Source: Pseudomonas sp. SID14000 (lineage in GTDB: Bacteria > Pseudomonadota > Gammaproteobacteria > Pseudomonadales > Pseudomonadaceae). From it: a stretch of DNA of 64,000 nt. Shown in pieces: positions 16,397-24,973 of the stretch. A program made the translations under genes and the position numbers. Positions within the stretch are counted from its first letter, which is position 1. The number at the start of each line of letters is the position of its first letter. Location of the stretch: contig NZ_NFZQ01000018.1 in NCBI RefSeq assembly GCF_002165135.1, forward strand, positions 19,888 through 83,887, written 5' to 3'. The notes under the pieces are model-generated. The model did not search any database. It was not told the DNA's origin and saw only the letters and a list, made by a program, of their open reading frames with translations.

Positions 16397-16517
16397 CTGC
16401 GGATTCCTTGGATTTGTAGGGCAATTCGACACAGCGCGGCGAGTGTGCCGTAAAGCGACGGCAAGTGTCCAGTTCCCGGCAATAGCCAGCACGATGTCCG
16501 AGGTTCGCGCGAAGTAT

Positions 16518-16543
16518 GTGACCAAATAATTAAATTTGGTCAC
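16518..16543. promoter_or_regulatory. Candidate operator palindrome upstream of aroQ
   Basis: GTGACCAAAT and ATTTGGTCAC form a perfect 10-bp inverted repeat around AATTAA, about 122 bases before the aroQ start and outside dsbD. No intrinsic-terminator T-run follows. An AT-rich palindrome in the promoter gap suggests a regulator site; the regulator is unknown. Confidence 0.45.
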
Positions 16544-16575
16544 TGATTTGAGGATTTATCACAGCTCGCGGGAAG

Positions 16576-18348
16576 TTATAGACCGACTTTGCCGCGCACG
16601 CGTGTCAGAATTTGCGCAAATTCACTGGCATTTATCTCGCCAATGACTCGATCAGCGGTTATTTCGCTACCGTTTTCAGCAAAGAACAACAAGGCGGGAG
16701 GGCCGAACAGCTGGTAGCGGTCGAGCAGGCTGCGTTGTTCGGCATTGCTCTCGGTGATGTCAAATCGCAGCAGCTTGAACCCGGCCAGTTGCGTTTGTAC
16801 CTGCGGCGCGGTGAGCACCTCGCGCTCGATCACCTTGCAGCTGATGCACCAGTCGGCGTACCAGTCCAGCAGTACCGGCTGGCCGGCCGCCTTGGCCTGG
16901 GCGAGGGCAGCATCCAGTGCGGCGGGAGTGGTGATGGTCTGCCAGCTATCTGCTTGCACCGCCGTGCCGTTGCCGGCGGCCAACGGGGTCGCCGGCGGTA
17001 ATGGGCGCAGCGGGTCGCCCTGGCCGCTGAGGGCGCCGTACCAGCACGCCAGGGCGTACACCAGCAGGGCCAGGCCGAGCAGTTGGGCCAGGCGCTGGCG
17101 CGCGGTCTTGACGACGAACTCGAGTGCGCCGAGGAACAATGCCACGCCAGCGGCGAGGAAACCGACCAACAGCAAAGTCAGCGGACCTGGCAGCACGCGG
17201 CTGAGCAAGCCGATGGCCAAGCCCAGCAGCAGGACGCCGATGGCGTTTTTCACCGTGTTCAGCCAAGGGCCGCTTTTCGGCAGCCAGGCCGCGCCACCGG
17301 TGGCCACCAGCAGCAACGGCGCGCCCATGCCCAGGCCCAGGGCGAACAGTTTGAGTGCGCCACCCAAGGCATCGCCGCTGGCGCTGATGTACAACAACGC
17401 ACCTGCCAGGGGCGCCGACACACACGGCGAAACCAGCAGGCTGGAGAGTACGCCCAGTATTGCCGCGCCTAGCAGCGAGCCGCCCCGGGTGTGGCTGGCA
17501 ACGTTGTTCAGGCGGTTGCTCAGGGCCTGCGGCAGTTTCAGTTCGAACACGCCGAACATGGCCAGGGCGAATACCACGAAGAACAGCGCGAAAGGCACCA
17601 GCACCCAGGCCGACTGCAGGCGCGCCTGCAGGTTCAGGCCGGCGCCGAACAGTCCCATCAGGGCGCCGAGTATCGCGAAGCTGGCTGCCATCGGTAGCAC
17701 GTAGGCCAGCGACAGGGCCAGCCCGCGCAGGCCACCGGCCTGGCCACGCAGCACCACGCCGGAGAGGATCGGCAGCATCGGCAGCACGCAGGGGGTGAAG
17801 GTCAGGCCGACCCCGGCGAGAAAGAACAGCAGCAGCGACTTCCAGGTCCAGGCATGTTCACTGGTGGCCGGGGTGCTTGCTCCGCCTTCGCCATCGATGC
17901 TCAGGCGTGCGGTTTCCGGTGGGTAGCACAGGCCTTTGTCGGCGCAACCCTGGTAGCCGACCAGCAAGGTGAAGGCACGCGGGTCGTTGCGCGGCAACTC
18001 GATATCGAGCACGCCGTGGTACACCTCGACATCGCCGAAGAACTCATCGTGCTTGGCCTCACCCTTGGGGATGTTCGGCGTGCCCAGGGCAATGTCGGCC
18101 GGTTCGGTGCGGAACTGGAAGCGGTGACGGTACAGGTAGTAGCCATCGGTGGCGACGAAGCGCAGCTTGATGGTTTGCGCATCGGCCTGGACCAGGCTGA
18201 GCTTGAAGGCCTCGTGTACCGGCAGGAAGTCGGCGTTGTTGGCCAGCGAAGCTGCGCCGAGGGTGGCGCTGGGGCGGTTGTCGAGCAGGCCCGTGGCGAA
18301 GGCAGGGCTGGCCAGCAGCAGGAACAGCAGGAAAAACAGGCGGCGCAT
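16576..18348 (-). CDS. dsbD: Thiol:disulfide interchange protein DsbD
   Basis: DsbD (590 residues) moves electrons from cytoplasmic thioredoxin across the inner membrane to periplasmic disulfide isomerases and cytochrome maturation. MRRLFFLLFLLLASPAFA is a signal peptide. The N-terminal immunoglobulin-like domain includes GCADKGLCYPP with its Cys pair. About eight membrane helices carry the two buried cysteines (FTPCVLPMLP and VSPCVSAPLAGA). The C-terminal thioredoxin domain has WYADWCISCK. The start at 18348 is chosen for the signal peptide. Length is typical. Confidence 0.97.
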   Translation of the reverse strand: MRRLFFLLFLLLASPAFATGLLDNRPSATLGAASLANNADFLPVHEAFKLSLVQADAQTIKLRFVATDGYYLYRHRFQFRTEPADIALGTPNIPKGEAKHDEFFGDVEVYHGVLDIELPRNDPRAFTLLVGYQGCADKGLCYPPETARLSIDGEGGASTPATSEHAWTWKSLLLFFLAGVGLTFTPCVLPMLPILSGVVLRGQAGGLRGLALSLAYVLPMAASFAILGALMGLFGAGLNLQARLQSAWVLVPFALFFVVFALAMFGVFELKLPQALSNRLNNVASHTRGGSLLGAAILGVLSSLLVSPCVSAPLAGALLYISASGDALGGALKLFALGLGMGAPLLLVATGGAAWLPKSGPWLNTVKNAIGVLLLGLAIGLLSRVLPGPLTLLLVGFLAAGVALFLGALEFVVKTARQRLAQLLGLALLVYALACWYGALSGQGDPLRPLPPATPLAAGNGTAVQADSWQTITTPAALDAALAQAKAAGQPVLLDWYADWCISCKVIEREVLTAPQVQTQLAGFKLLRFDITESNAEQRSLLDRYQLFGPPALLFFAENGSEITADRVIGEINASEFAQILTRVRGKVGL

Positions 18349-18432
18349 GGCGGACTCGCGAGGTGGAACGTGCTGGGCATGATAGCGGAGTTGGTGCAGG
18401 TTGGGGCCAATAGCTCTTGGCATGGCATGTGT

Positions 18433-18705
18433 GGTGCCTGGGAGATCGAGCGCCGCCCGCGCGGCGCTTCGCGGGACAAGCCCGCTCCCACATCTGTTTC
18501 GGGCCAGTTACTCCTGTGAGGTCACCTCTATCCGCTTTGTCTGTTCCTTTCGATATCCAAGGTTGCATCGCAGCTTTTAATCAATCTCCAGCCATGCACC
18601 AAGGCTGCAACCCACCTGGCACAGGAGTAACTGGCCCGAAACAGATGTGGGAGCGGGCTTGTCCCGCGAAGCGCCGCGCGGGCGGCGCTCGATCTCCCAG
18701 GCACC
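18433..18705. repeat. Long inverted-repeat element A (86-bp perfect arms)
   Basis: This fills the 385-base gap between dsbD and the next gene (18349-18733). Arms 18433-18518 and 18620-18705 are perfect 86-base reverse complements around a 101-base core. Each arm has a GAGATCGAGCGCC... palindromic block joined to a REP-type GGAGCGGGCTTGTCCCGCGAA block. The core has its own pairing segments, GGTTGCA (18561) and TGCAACC (18606). A related element is at 63681-63946. No coding capacity is apparent. Confidence 0.92.
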
Positions 18706-18733
18706 GCACATATCATGGCGAGCCCCTGCCTGC

Positions 18734-20695
18734 TCAAACCCTGAACTCCCGCACCGCCCGGTTCAGTTCCCCCCCCAGACTCAGCAACTGCTCGCCTTGC
18801 TCACGTCCCTCGCCAATGCGCTGCAGGTTGTCCTCACCCAACTCATGAATCCGCTCGCTGTGGTCGCGAATCTCACTCACGGCACCGCTCTGCTGCGCCG
18901 TGACATCGGCAATCCGCACCGCAGTATCCGAAATGGTGCGAATGGCACAGACAATCTCGTCCAGCGCCCCATCCGCCGCCTGGGCCTGGTTGGCCGTGGC
19001 CTCAGCATGTTCGAGCTGCGCGCGCATCCCGGCCACCGAACTTCTGGCTGCCTGCTGCAAGCGGTCGATCAAGGCCTGAATCTCGCCGGTAGCCCCGGTG
19101 GTGCGCTGCGCCAGCGAACGCACCTCATCGGCCACCACGGCAAATCCACGGCCCATCTCACCGGCCCTGGCCGCTTCGATTGCGGCATTCAGCGCCAGCA
19201 GATTGGTCTGCTCGGCAATCGACCGGATCACCGTCAGCACGCCGCCGATGGTGGCCGACTCTTCCGCCAGTTGTTCGATCATGCGGGCGTTGCCCTGCAC
19301 TTCATCGACCAGCTCACGCAAGCCCGACAGGCTTTGGCCGATCACCGCCTGGCCCTGCTCAACCGCACGCCCGGCATCGCGGCTGGCGTCGGCGGCGGCG
19401 CTGGCGTCGCCGGCCACTTGAAGGATGGTCGCTTCCAGTTCACCCAGGGCATCGCGAATCTGCCCGGTGTCGCCCGCCTGGCGTTCGGCACCGTCGTGCA
19501 GGGCGGCGCTCATGCCAGCCAGGGCGTGGCTGCTGCCAGCCACCTGTTCGGCGTTGTGGCGGATGGTGCCGACGAGCTCCACCAGGTAGTGGCGCAGGCA
19601 GTTGAGTGACTCCTGGATGTCGCGCAGTTCACGGTTGGTCTTGCCCATGGCAATGGCCTCGGCGAAGTCACCCTCGGCCCAGCGCGACAGGGCCGGGGCC
19701 AGGCCGGTCAGGGTGCGCGCCAGGCGGCGTTGCAAGGTATCGATCAGCAGGGCGATAAGCAGGATCAGGCCGATCATCAGGCCCTGGATGATGCGCACTT
19801 CGGCGGCAATTTTCGCGTGCTGGCCGCGCACCTCGGGCTCCAGCGCCGCGATGGCCTGCTGCACGGCCTCCAGGCGCTGGCCGGTGCTGGCGGCCAGGGC
19901 AACGCGGCGCTCGATCTGTACGCGGGTGCGTTGCAGTTCGGCCGGGTAGCGGCTGAGCAGGCTCTGCAGTTCGCGCTTGAGGCCAACGGCCAAGTCTTCC
20001 TGCCGGGCGTTGGCCTGGCTTTCCAGGCCCATCATCGCGGCGAAGTCGTTGGCACCGGATTCGGCGGCACGGGTCACGCCCAGCAAGGGCAAGGCATCGA
20101 TCGTCTGGGCCTGGGCGCGGATCAGTTGCAGCTCGCGCTCCACTTCGTCGGCTAGTTCCGGGCGGGCGCTGCTGACCAGCTTGTCCCGGGCCAGCGACAG
20201 GCGACCGAGGTGCACGGTGGCGTCGAGCAGCGGTGTCAGGTAGCGGTTGGCGTCGGCGCTGCCGCTGTCACGGGCGTAGCCTGCCAGTTGTTCGAAGTTG
20301 GCGCCCAGTTCCCGCTCGGCCTGCAGCAGCAGGGCTTGCGGGTCGCCGGCCAGCTTGCCGGCGGCCAGCAGCTCTTCGCCGGTAAAGGCCTGCAGGCTGT
20401 CCAGGCTGGGGCGCAGTTTGTCGGCCAGTTCGCCGGGCCACTCGGCCAGCTCGGCCTGCAGCTGTTGGATGGCCTGCATCGCTGCGGCGTGGCGCAGGGC
20501 ATCGCCGCTGCCCAGGTACGCCTGGATATTGCGGGCCGCCTGGTTCTGGAATTGCTGGGACAGGCCCAGGTAGCGTTCCATCAGCTGGTAGGGGCGCTCC
20601 AGAGCCCGCTGCGACCACCACAAGGTGGCGCCCAGGGCGATGCACACGGTTACCAGCAACAGGGTGTTGAAATTGGTCAGCCACTTCAGGCGCAT
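18734..20695 (-). CDS. Methyl-accepting chemotaxis protein with large periplasmic domain
   Basis: A 653-residue chemoreceptor. A first membrane helix (residues about 8-28) and a second near residues 305-323 (IIQGLMIGLILLIALLIDTL) bound a roughly 280-residue, mostly helical periplasmic sensor rich in Leu, Ala and Gln. A HAMP-like linker leads to the signalling domain, whose hairpin tip has the conserved VIRSIAEQTNLLALNAAIEAARAGEMGRGFAVVADEVR region. The ligand cannot be read from sequence. It is followed upstream by a diguanylate cyclase gene in the same direction, separated by a 40-bp REP palindrome, so they are probably separate units. Confidence 0.93.
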   Translation of the reverse strand: MRLKWLTNFNTLLLVTVCIALGATLWWSQRALERPYQLMERYLGLSQQFQNQAARNIQAYLGSGDALRHAAAMQAIQQLQAELAEWPGELADKLRPSLDSLQAFTGEELLAAGKLAGDPQALLLQAERELGANFEQLAGYARDSGSADANRYLTPLLDATVHLGRLSLARDKLVSSARPELADEVERELQLIRAQAQTIDALPLLGVTRAAESGANDFAAMMGLESQANARQEDLAVGLKRELQSLLSRYPAELQRTRVQIERRVALAASTGQRLEAVQQAIAALEPEVRGQHAKIAAEVRIIQGLMIGLILLIALLIDTLQRRLARTLTGLAPALSRWAEGDFAEAIAMGKTNRELRDIQESLNCLRHYLVELVGTIRHNAEQVAGSSHALAGMSAALHDGAERQAGDTGQIRDALGELEATILQVAGDASAAADASRDAGRAVEQGQAVIGQSLSGLRELVDEVQGNARMIEQLAEESATIGGVLTVIRSIAEQTNLLALNAAIEAARAGEMGRGFAVVADEVRSLAQRTTGATGEIQALIDRLQQAARSSVAGMRAQLEHAEATANQAQAADGALDEIVCAIRTISDTAVRIADVTAQQSGAVSEIRDHSERIHELGEDNLQRIGEGREQGEQLLSLGGELNRAVREFRV

Positions 20696-20817
20696 AGCCG
20701 CGAGCTTCCTGCGGGGAGGAGGGGAGGTCGGTGGCTGAAGTTATTGCGATCTTGTGACGGGGTGATGACGGCAGGGGGTTGGCACCATAAAAAAGTGGCA
20801 CAGTGCCTCTATTTTAA

Positions 20818-20927
20818 CCTGTGCCGGCCTCTTCGCGGCTGAAGCCGCTCCCACAGGGATTGCGCAATCCGTCAGTCCGGTGGAGTACCTGTGGGAGCGG
20901 CTTCAGCCGCGAAGAGGCCGGCACAGG
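20818..20927. repeat. REP pair with perfect 40-base arms
   Basis: Arms 20818-20857 and 20888-20927 are exact reverse complements (GGAGCGGCTTCAGCCGCGAA type with CCGGCACAGG ends) around 30 bases, between two minus-strand genes. Confidence 0.92.
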
Positions 20928-20938
20928 CAAAGTTTGGT

Positions 20939-22297
20939 TCAGGGTTCCACACGCACCACGCAATTACGCCCGGCATGCTTGGCCCGATACAGCGCCTCGT
21001 CCGCCGCACTGGCCATGGTCAGCGCATCCAGCCCCTCATCCAGCTGCACCACCCCGGCACTGAAGGTGCACTGCAAGTCCCGCGGCTGCGCCGGGTAGAG
21101 AATCTCGGCAAAGCGCTGGCGGATTTCGTCCAGCACCTTGTGCGCCGCGTCCAGCGCGGTATTGGGCATGACAATGGCGAACTCTTCACCACCATAACGG
21201 CCAATGAAGTCGGTCTTGCGCAAGCGCTGCTTGAGAAACAGCGCCAGGCTCTTGATCACCCGGTCGCCCATGGGGTGGCCGTGGTGGTCGTTGATCTTCT
21301 TGAAGTGGTCGATGTCGAGCATGGCAAAGCTCAACGGCTGCTGCTCTCGACGGGCGCGGAAGCTGCAGTCTTCCAACAGTTGCAGGATATGGGTGTGGTT
21401 GTACAACCCGGTCAGGCTATCGCGCACCATGCGCGCCTTCAGGTGCCGGGCACGGGCGGCGCGGTTGCGCACGGTAGTGATCAGGTGGCGTGAGCGAAAC
21501 GGTTTGGTCAGAAAATCATCACCGCCTTCGCTCATGGCATCCAGCTGCTTGTCCAGGTCGTCCTCGGCAGACAGGTAGATGATCGGCACGCTCACATAAC
21601 GGTCGCTGTGGCGGATCACCTTGGCCAGCTCAGGGCCGGTGCAGGCCGGCATGTACAGGTCGAGGATGATCAGGTCGGGCTGGAAGTCGGCCAACTCGGT
21701 CATGGTGCGGACCGGGTCGGTCAGGCTGCGGGTGATCATGCCGGCGCTGGCCAGGACGCGCTCGGTGTACAGGGCCTGGGTGCGCGAGTCGTCGATGATC
21801 AGCACGCGCAACGGGTCGTGCTGGGTGGCATTGGTCAGCAGTTCGACCTTTTCCAGCAGGCTGGAGGCTTCCAGGGTGCCGGTGAGGAAGTCCTGGCCAC
21901 CAGCGCGCACGGCGGCCAGGCGGGTCGGGGTGTCGGTTTCGTGGTGGCTGAAGAACAGCAGCGGTATATGTCGGGCCAGCCCCTCTTGCACCTGGGCAGC
22001 CAGCAGCAAACCTTGGCCGGCGCCGTTGAAGTCGACGTCCATGATGATGGCCGAGGGCGGGTATTCGCCGATCGACGCGTTAAACGCCGCGGCGCTGGCC
22101 AGCGCCTGCACCACCAGGCCAAAGAATTCCAGTTGCTGCGCCAGGCGCTGGGCACGCTCGTGGTCCTGCAGCAGGATGTACACCGGCTTGCGCAGGGGCG
22201 GCAGCAGCACCTGGTCGAGCGGGTCGCCCTTGCGCAGGCCGCTACGTGTCAGCTGTTGGACGGGGCACGGCGGGCTCGGCTCGACTGCTTGGCTCAT
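20939..22297 (-). CDS. Two-receiver response regulator with GGDEF diguanylate cyclase
   Basis: A 452-residue cytoplasmic signalling protein. The first receiver (about residues 38-150) is degenerate: the usual lysine is missing (FLTGTLE where TKP is expected). The second (about 160-280) is canonical, with IIDDSR, phospho-acceptor ILDLYMP and FLTKPF. The C-terminal GGDEF domain (about 290-450) has active-site GGEEF and an intact RxxD inhibitory site (RKTD) five residues before it, so it should make cyclic di-GMP under product feedback. The family resembles WspR/PleD types. No kinase gene is adjacent. Confidence 0.94.
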   Translation of the reverse strand: MSQAVEPSPPCPVQQLTRSGLRKGDPLDQVLLPPLRKPVYILLQDHERAQRLAQQLEFFGLVVQALASAAAFNASIGEYPPSAIIMDVDFNGAGQGLLLAAQVQEGLARHIPLLFFSHHETDTPTRLAAVRAGGQDFLTGTLEASSLLEKVELLTNATQHDPLRVLIIDDSRTQALYTERVLASAGMITRSLTDPVRTMTELADFQPDLIILDLYMPACTGPELAKVIRHSDRYVSVPIIYLSAEDDLDKQLDAMSEGGDDFLTKPFRSRHLITTVRNRAARARHLKARMVRDSLTGLYNHTHILQLLEDCSFRARREQQPLSFAMLDIDHFKKINDHHGHPMGDRVIKSLALFLKQRLRKTDFIGRYGGEEFAIVMPNTALDAAHKVLDEIRQRFAEILYPAQPRDLQCTFSAGVVQLDEGLDALTMASAADEALYRAKHAGRNCVVRVEP

Positions 22298-22544
22298 GTC
22301 CTGGCTACTTGTAGGTTAGGATGTGCAGGGGCGATGATGGCTCTATGCTAGCAGTTCCTTTCAGGTGCGTGAGTGCTCTGCATCAACAAAGCGGCCAGAA
22401 CGAATATTCAGTTGCTGACCGATTGGTCGCTTATGCGTAGGGCGGTGTCTGCTTTATAGTGCTGCCACGCGGGCTTGCCGTGGCACCCTGGCGCAGGCCT
22501 GTGGTCCAAGCCCTGAACCGTCGAGACTGATTAAGGACAAAGCC

Positions 22545-23612
22545 ATGCTGGACTGGAAAAACCGCGAGGCCAAAGCCGAGCCCCGCGAGCGCGTCGATGG
22601 CCGTGGCGCCGCCGCCCGTAGCTACCTTGGCGGCCTCTGGAGCCGTGCCCTGGGAACCCTGATTGGGTTGTACCTGCTGGTGTGTATCGGCCTGGGCTGG
22701 TACTGGAGCCAGGAGCCGGAGCTGTTCCCGGTGCAGCAGAACGCCCAGACTGCAGCCGAGCGCGCTGGCCAGCAGATGGTGGTGGGCTACACCACTATTG
22801 AAACCCTCAAGACCGTGGCCGGCACATTGCTGAACAAGCCGGGTGGCTACATTTCCAACGACCGCTTCCCACCAGGGCTGTGGATGGACAACATGCCGAG
22901 CTGGGAGTATGGCGTGCTGGTCCAGGTGCGCGACCTGTCCCGTGCCCTGCGCAAGGACTTCGCCCGCTCGCAGTCGCAGTCCACCGAAGACGCCGACCTG
23001 GCCAAGGCCGAGCCGCGTTTCAACTTCGACAACAAGAGCTGGATACTGCCGTCGAGCGAGTCGGAGTTCGAAGAGGGCATCAAGTCGCTGACCCGCTACC
23101 AGACCCGTCTGGCTGCCGGCGACAAGGGCGCGATCTTCTACACCCGCGCCGACAACCTGAACAATTGGCTGGGTGACGTGGCCACCCGCCTGGGCTCGCT
23201 GTCGCAGCGCCTGTCGGCCAGCGTTGGCCGGGTCAAGCTCAACACCACGCTGAAGACCGAATCGCTGGTCGCCGGCCAGGCGCCGCAGGTGGACGAGGAG
23301 CTGGTGGAAACCCCATGGCTGCAGATCGACAACGTGTTCTACGAAGCCCGTGGCCAGGCCTGGGCGCTGTCGCACCTGCTGCGCGCCATCGAGGTGGACT
23401 TCGCCGACGTGTTGGCGAAGAAGAACGCCACGGTCAGCGTGCGCCAGATCATCCGTGAGCTGGAAGCCTCGCAAGAAGCCCTGTGGAGCCCGATGGTGCT
23501 CAACGGTAGTGGCTTTGGCATGTGGGCCAACCACTCGCTGGTCATGGCCAACTACATTTCCCGGGCCAACGCCGCGGTCATCGACCTGCGCCAGTTGCTG
23601 TCGCAGGGTTGA
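22545..23612 (+). CDS. DUF2333 family inner-membrane protein
   Basis: A 355-residue protein with one N-terminal membrane helix (about residues 33-54, LGTLIGLYLLVCIGLGWYW) and a periplasmic helical remainder. WSQEPELFPVQQNA and TPWLQIDNVFYEARGQAWALSHLLRAIEVDF are characteristic of the DUF2333 proteins of Pseudomonas and relatives. No function is established and no catalytic motif is apparent. Its TGA overlaps the next start (TGATG), so it is probably translated together with the NUDIX hydrolase. Confidence 0.88.
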   Translation: MLDWKNREAKAEPRERVDGRGAAARSYLGGLWSRALGTLIGLYLLVCIGLGWYWSQEPELFPVQQNAQTAAERAGQQMVVGYTTIETLKTVAGTLLNKPGGYISNDRFPPGLWMDNMPSWEYGVLVQVRDLSRALRKDFARSQSQSTEDADLAKAEPRFNFDNKSWILPSSESEFEEGIKSLTRYQTRLAAGDKGAIFYTRADNLNNWLGDVATRLGSLSQRLSASVGRVKLNTTLKTESLVAGQAPQVDEELVETPWLQIDNVFYEARGQAWALSHLLRAIEVDFADVLAKKNATVSVRQIIRELEASQEALWSPMVLNGSGFGMWANHSLVMANYISRANAAVIDLRQLLSQG

Positions 23613-24151
23613 TGATGGCTATCAGCCCAAACGAGGCCGCCCACCGGGCGGCTTCCGATCGAGAGCTGGTCACCTGGGTGGACGAAGCCGACCAGGTGCT
23701 GGGGGCCTTGCCCCGCGCCGAACTGCGCGCGCGCGGCCTGATTGGGCGTTGCACGTTCATTCTGCTGTTCAACAGCGCCGGTGAGTTGTGCGTGCACCGG
23801 CGTACCCTAAGCAAGGCGCTGTACCCGGGGTATTGGGATGTGGCGGCAGGCGGCATGGTGACGGCCGGGGAGGCGTATGCCGATTCGGCGGCGCGTGAGC
23901 TGGCCGAAGAGCTGGGGATCGACGGGGTGGAGTTGCGCTTTCATGAACGGTTCTACTTCGACCAGCCGGATAACCGCTTGTGGTGTGCAGTATATTCGGC
24001 GGTTTCGGATGCGCCGTTGCGGCTGCAGCCGGAAGAGGTGATCGAGGCGCGCTTCATTGGCCTGGAGCAGGCTGAGCAAGAAAGCCTGACAAAACCGTAT
24101 TGCCCGGACTCGTTGGCGGCGTTGCAGCGCTATAAAGCAAGCCTCAAATAG
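23612..24151 (+). CDS. NUDIX hydrolase, YfcD-like
   Basis: A 179-residue NUDIX protein. The Nudix box GGMVTAGEAYADSAARELAEELGI (G-x5-E-x7-REUxEExGU) is complete. The surrounding sequence LIGRCTFILLFNSAGELCVHRRTLSKALYPGYWD resembles the YfcD branch, related to isopentenyl-diphosphate isomerases but hydrolytic. The start ATG at 23612 shares its A with the DUF2333 stop; a second ATG follows at 23615. The substrate is not predictable. Confidence 0.9.
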   Translation: MMAISPNEAAHRAASDRELVTWVDEADQVLGALPRAELRARGLIGRCTFILLFNSAGELCVHRRTLSKALYPGYWDVAAGGMVTAGEAYADSAARELAEELGIDGVELRFHERFYFDQPDNRLWCAVYSAVSDAPLRLQPEEVIEARFIGLEQAEQESLTKPYCPDSLAALQRYKASLK

Positions 24152-24169
24152 ATGCGTGGGCCATGCCGG

Positions 24170-24259
24170 CCCCTTCGCGGGTAAACCCGCTCCCACAGGG
24201 ATTTCACGGGCCGTGAAACCTGCGCAGTACCTGTGGGAGCGGGTTTACCCGCGAAGGGG
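24170..24259. repeat. REP pair (BIME)
   Basis: Perfect 30-base arms of the GGAGCGGGTTTACCCGCGAAGGGG type flank about 30 bases and lie between the NUDIX gene and the SUI1 leader. Confidence 0.9.
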
Positions 24260-24391
24260 TCGCAAAACATTCGCAAAATGCCGCAATCCAGTACTTAGCA
24301 ACAGCCGGATTTATCGTTAAACTGCGCGCCCTTTTCGGGCTGCCGCAGGTCTTGCGGTGGTAGCGCCGCCCCTGCCAGAGTGGGGCTTCGC

Positions 24392-24426
24392 GGTCGGGCT
24401 CAACCCCCTGGGGCCGACCAGTTTTT
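24392..24426 (+). promoter_or_regulatory. Terminator-like hairpin in the SUI1-protein leader
   Basis: GGTCGG and CCGACC pair around a C/G-rich loop, followed by AGTTTTTG, ending about 24 bases before the GTG start at 24450. Two further short hairpins lie just upstream (near 24318 and 24366). The arrangement looks like an attenuated or structured 5' leader. Confidence 0.4.
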
Positions 24427-24449
24427 GTCCTCAGCACAGAGGAACAAAA

Positions 24450-24821
24450 GTGGCCAAGAAAGCTTCTTCCTTCGCCGCCCTTGGCGGTCTCGTTTACTCC
24501 ACCGACGCCGGTCGGCACTGCCCCGACTGTGGCCAGCCGGTGGATGCCTGTACCTGCAAGCAGCAGGTCATCCCCGAAGGCGATGGCATTGCCCGTGTGC
24601 GCCGTGAAAGCAAAGGCCGCGGCGGCAAGACCGTGACCACCGTCACCGGCGTGCCGCTGCCACTCGACCAGCTCAAGGAGCTGGCCTCTACCCTCAAGCG
24701 CCGCTGCGGAACCGGTGGCGCTCTGAAGGATGGGGTCATCGAAATCCAGGGCGACCATGTCGAACTGCTGATCGGTGAGCTGACCAAGCAGGGTTTCAAG
24801 GCGAAAAAATCCGGCGGCTGA
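24450..24821 (+). CDS. SUI1/eIF1-like translation factor (YciH type)
   Basis: A 123-residue SUI1-domain protein. A zinc-finger-like N-terminal part (CPDCGQPVDACTCK) precedes the SUI1 fold: VRRESKGRGGKTVTTVTGVPL, LKELASTLKRRCGTGGALKDGVIEIQGDH. Bacterial YciH proteins influence initiation-codon selection and initiator-tRNA discrimination. The start is a GTG at 24450 with AGAGGA eight bases upstream; the longer frame crosses the structured leader and is not conserved-looking. It precedes speA by 152 bases. Confidence 0.93.
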   Translation: MAKKASSFAALGGLVYSTDAGRHCPDCGQPVDACTCKQQVIPEGDGIARVRRESKGRGGKTVTTVTGVPLPLDQLKELASTLKRRCGTGGALKDGVIEIQGDHVELLIGELTKQGFKAKKSGG

Positions 24822-24973
24822 TGCGGCCACGCGATTTTTTGCCCAGTGCTTTCTAAACTCGTTGCCGTGACCAGGGTCTACCCCAGGGCACGGACGAATC
24901 GTCATTTTTGGCTTTTACACTGCGCCCGCCTCCTTGCGGGGCAGTGTCTTCGACTTATTTATAGGGGACTTGA

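Noticed and set aside
24918..24948. Possible terminator or riboswitch before speA
   Set aside because: The ACACTGC.../...GCAGTGT stem is bulged and lacks a clean T-run or a known riboswitch core; left as an unassigned leader hairpin.
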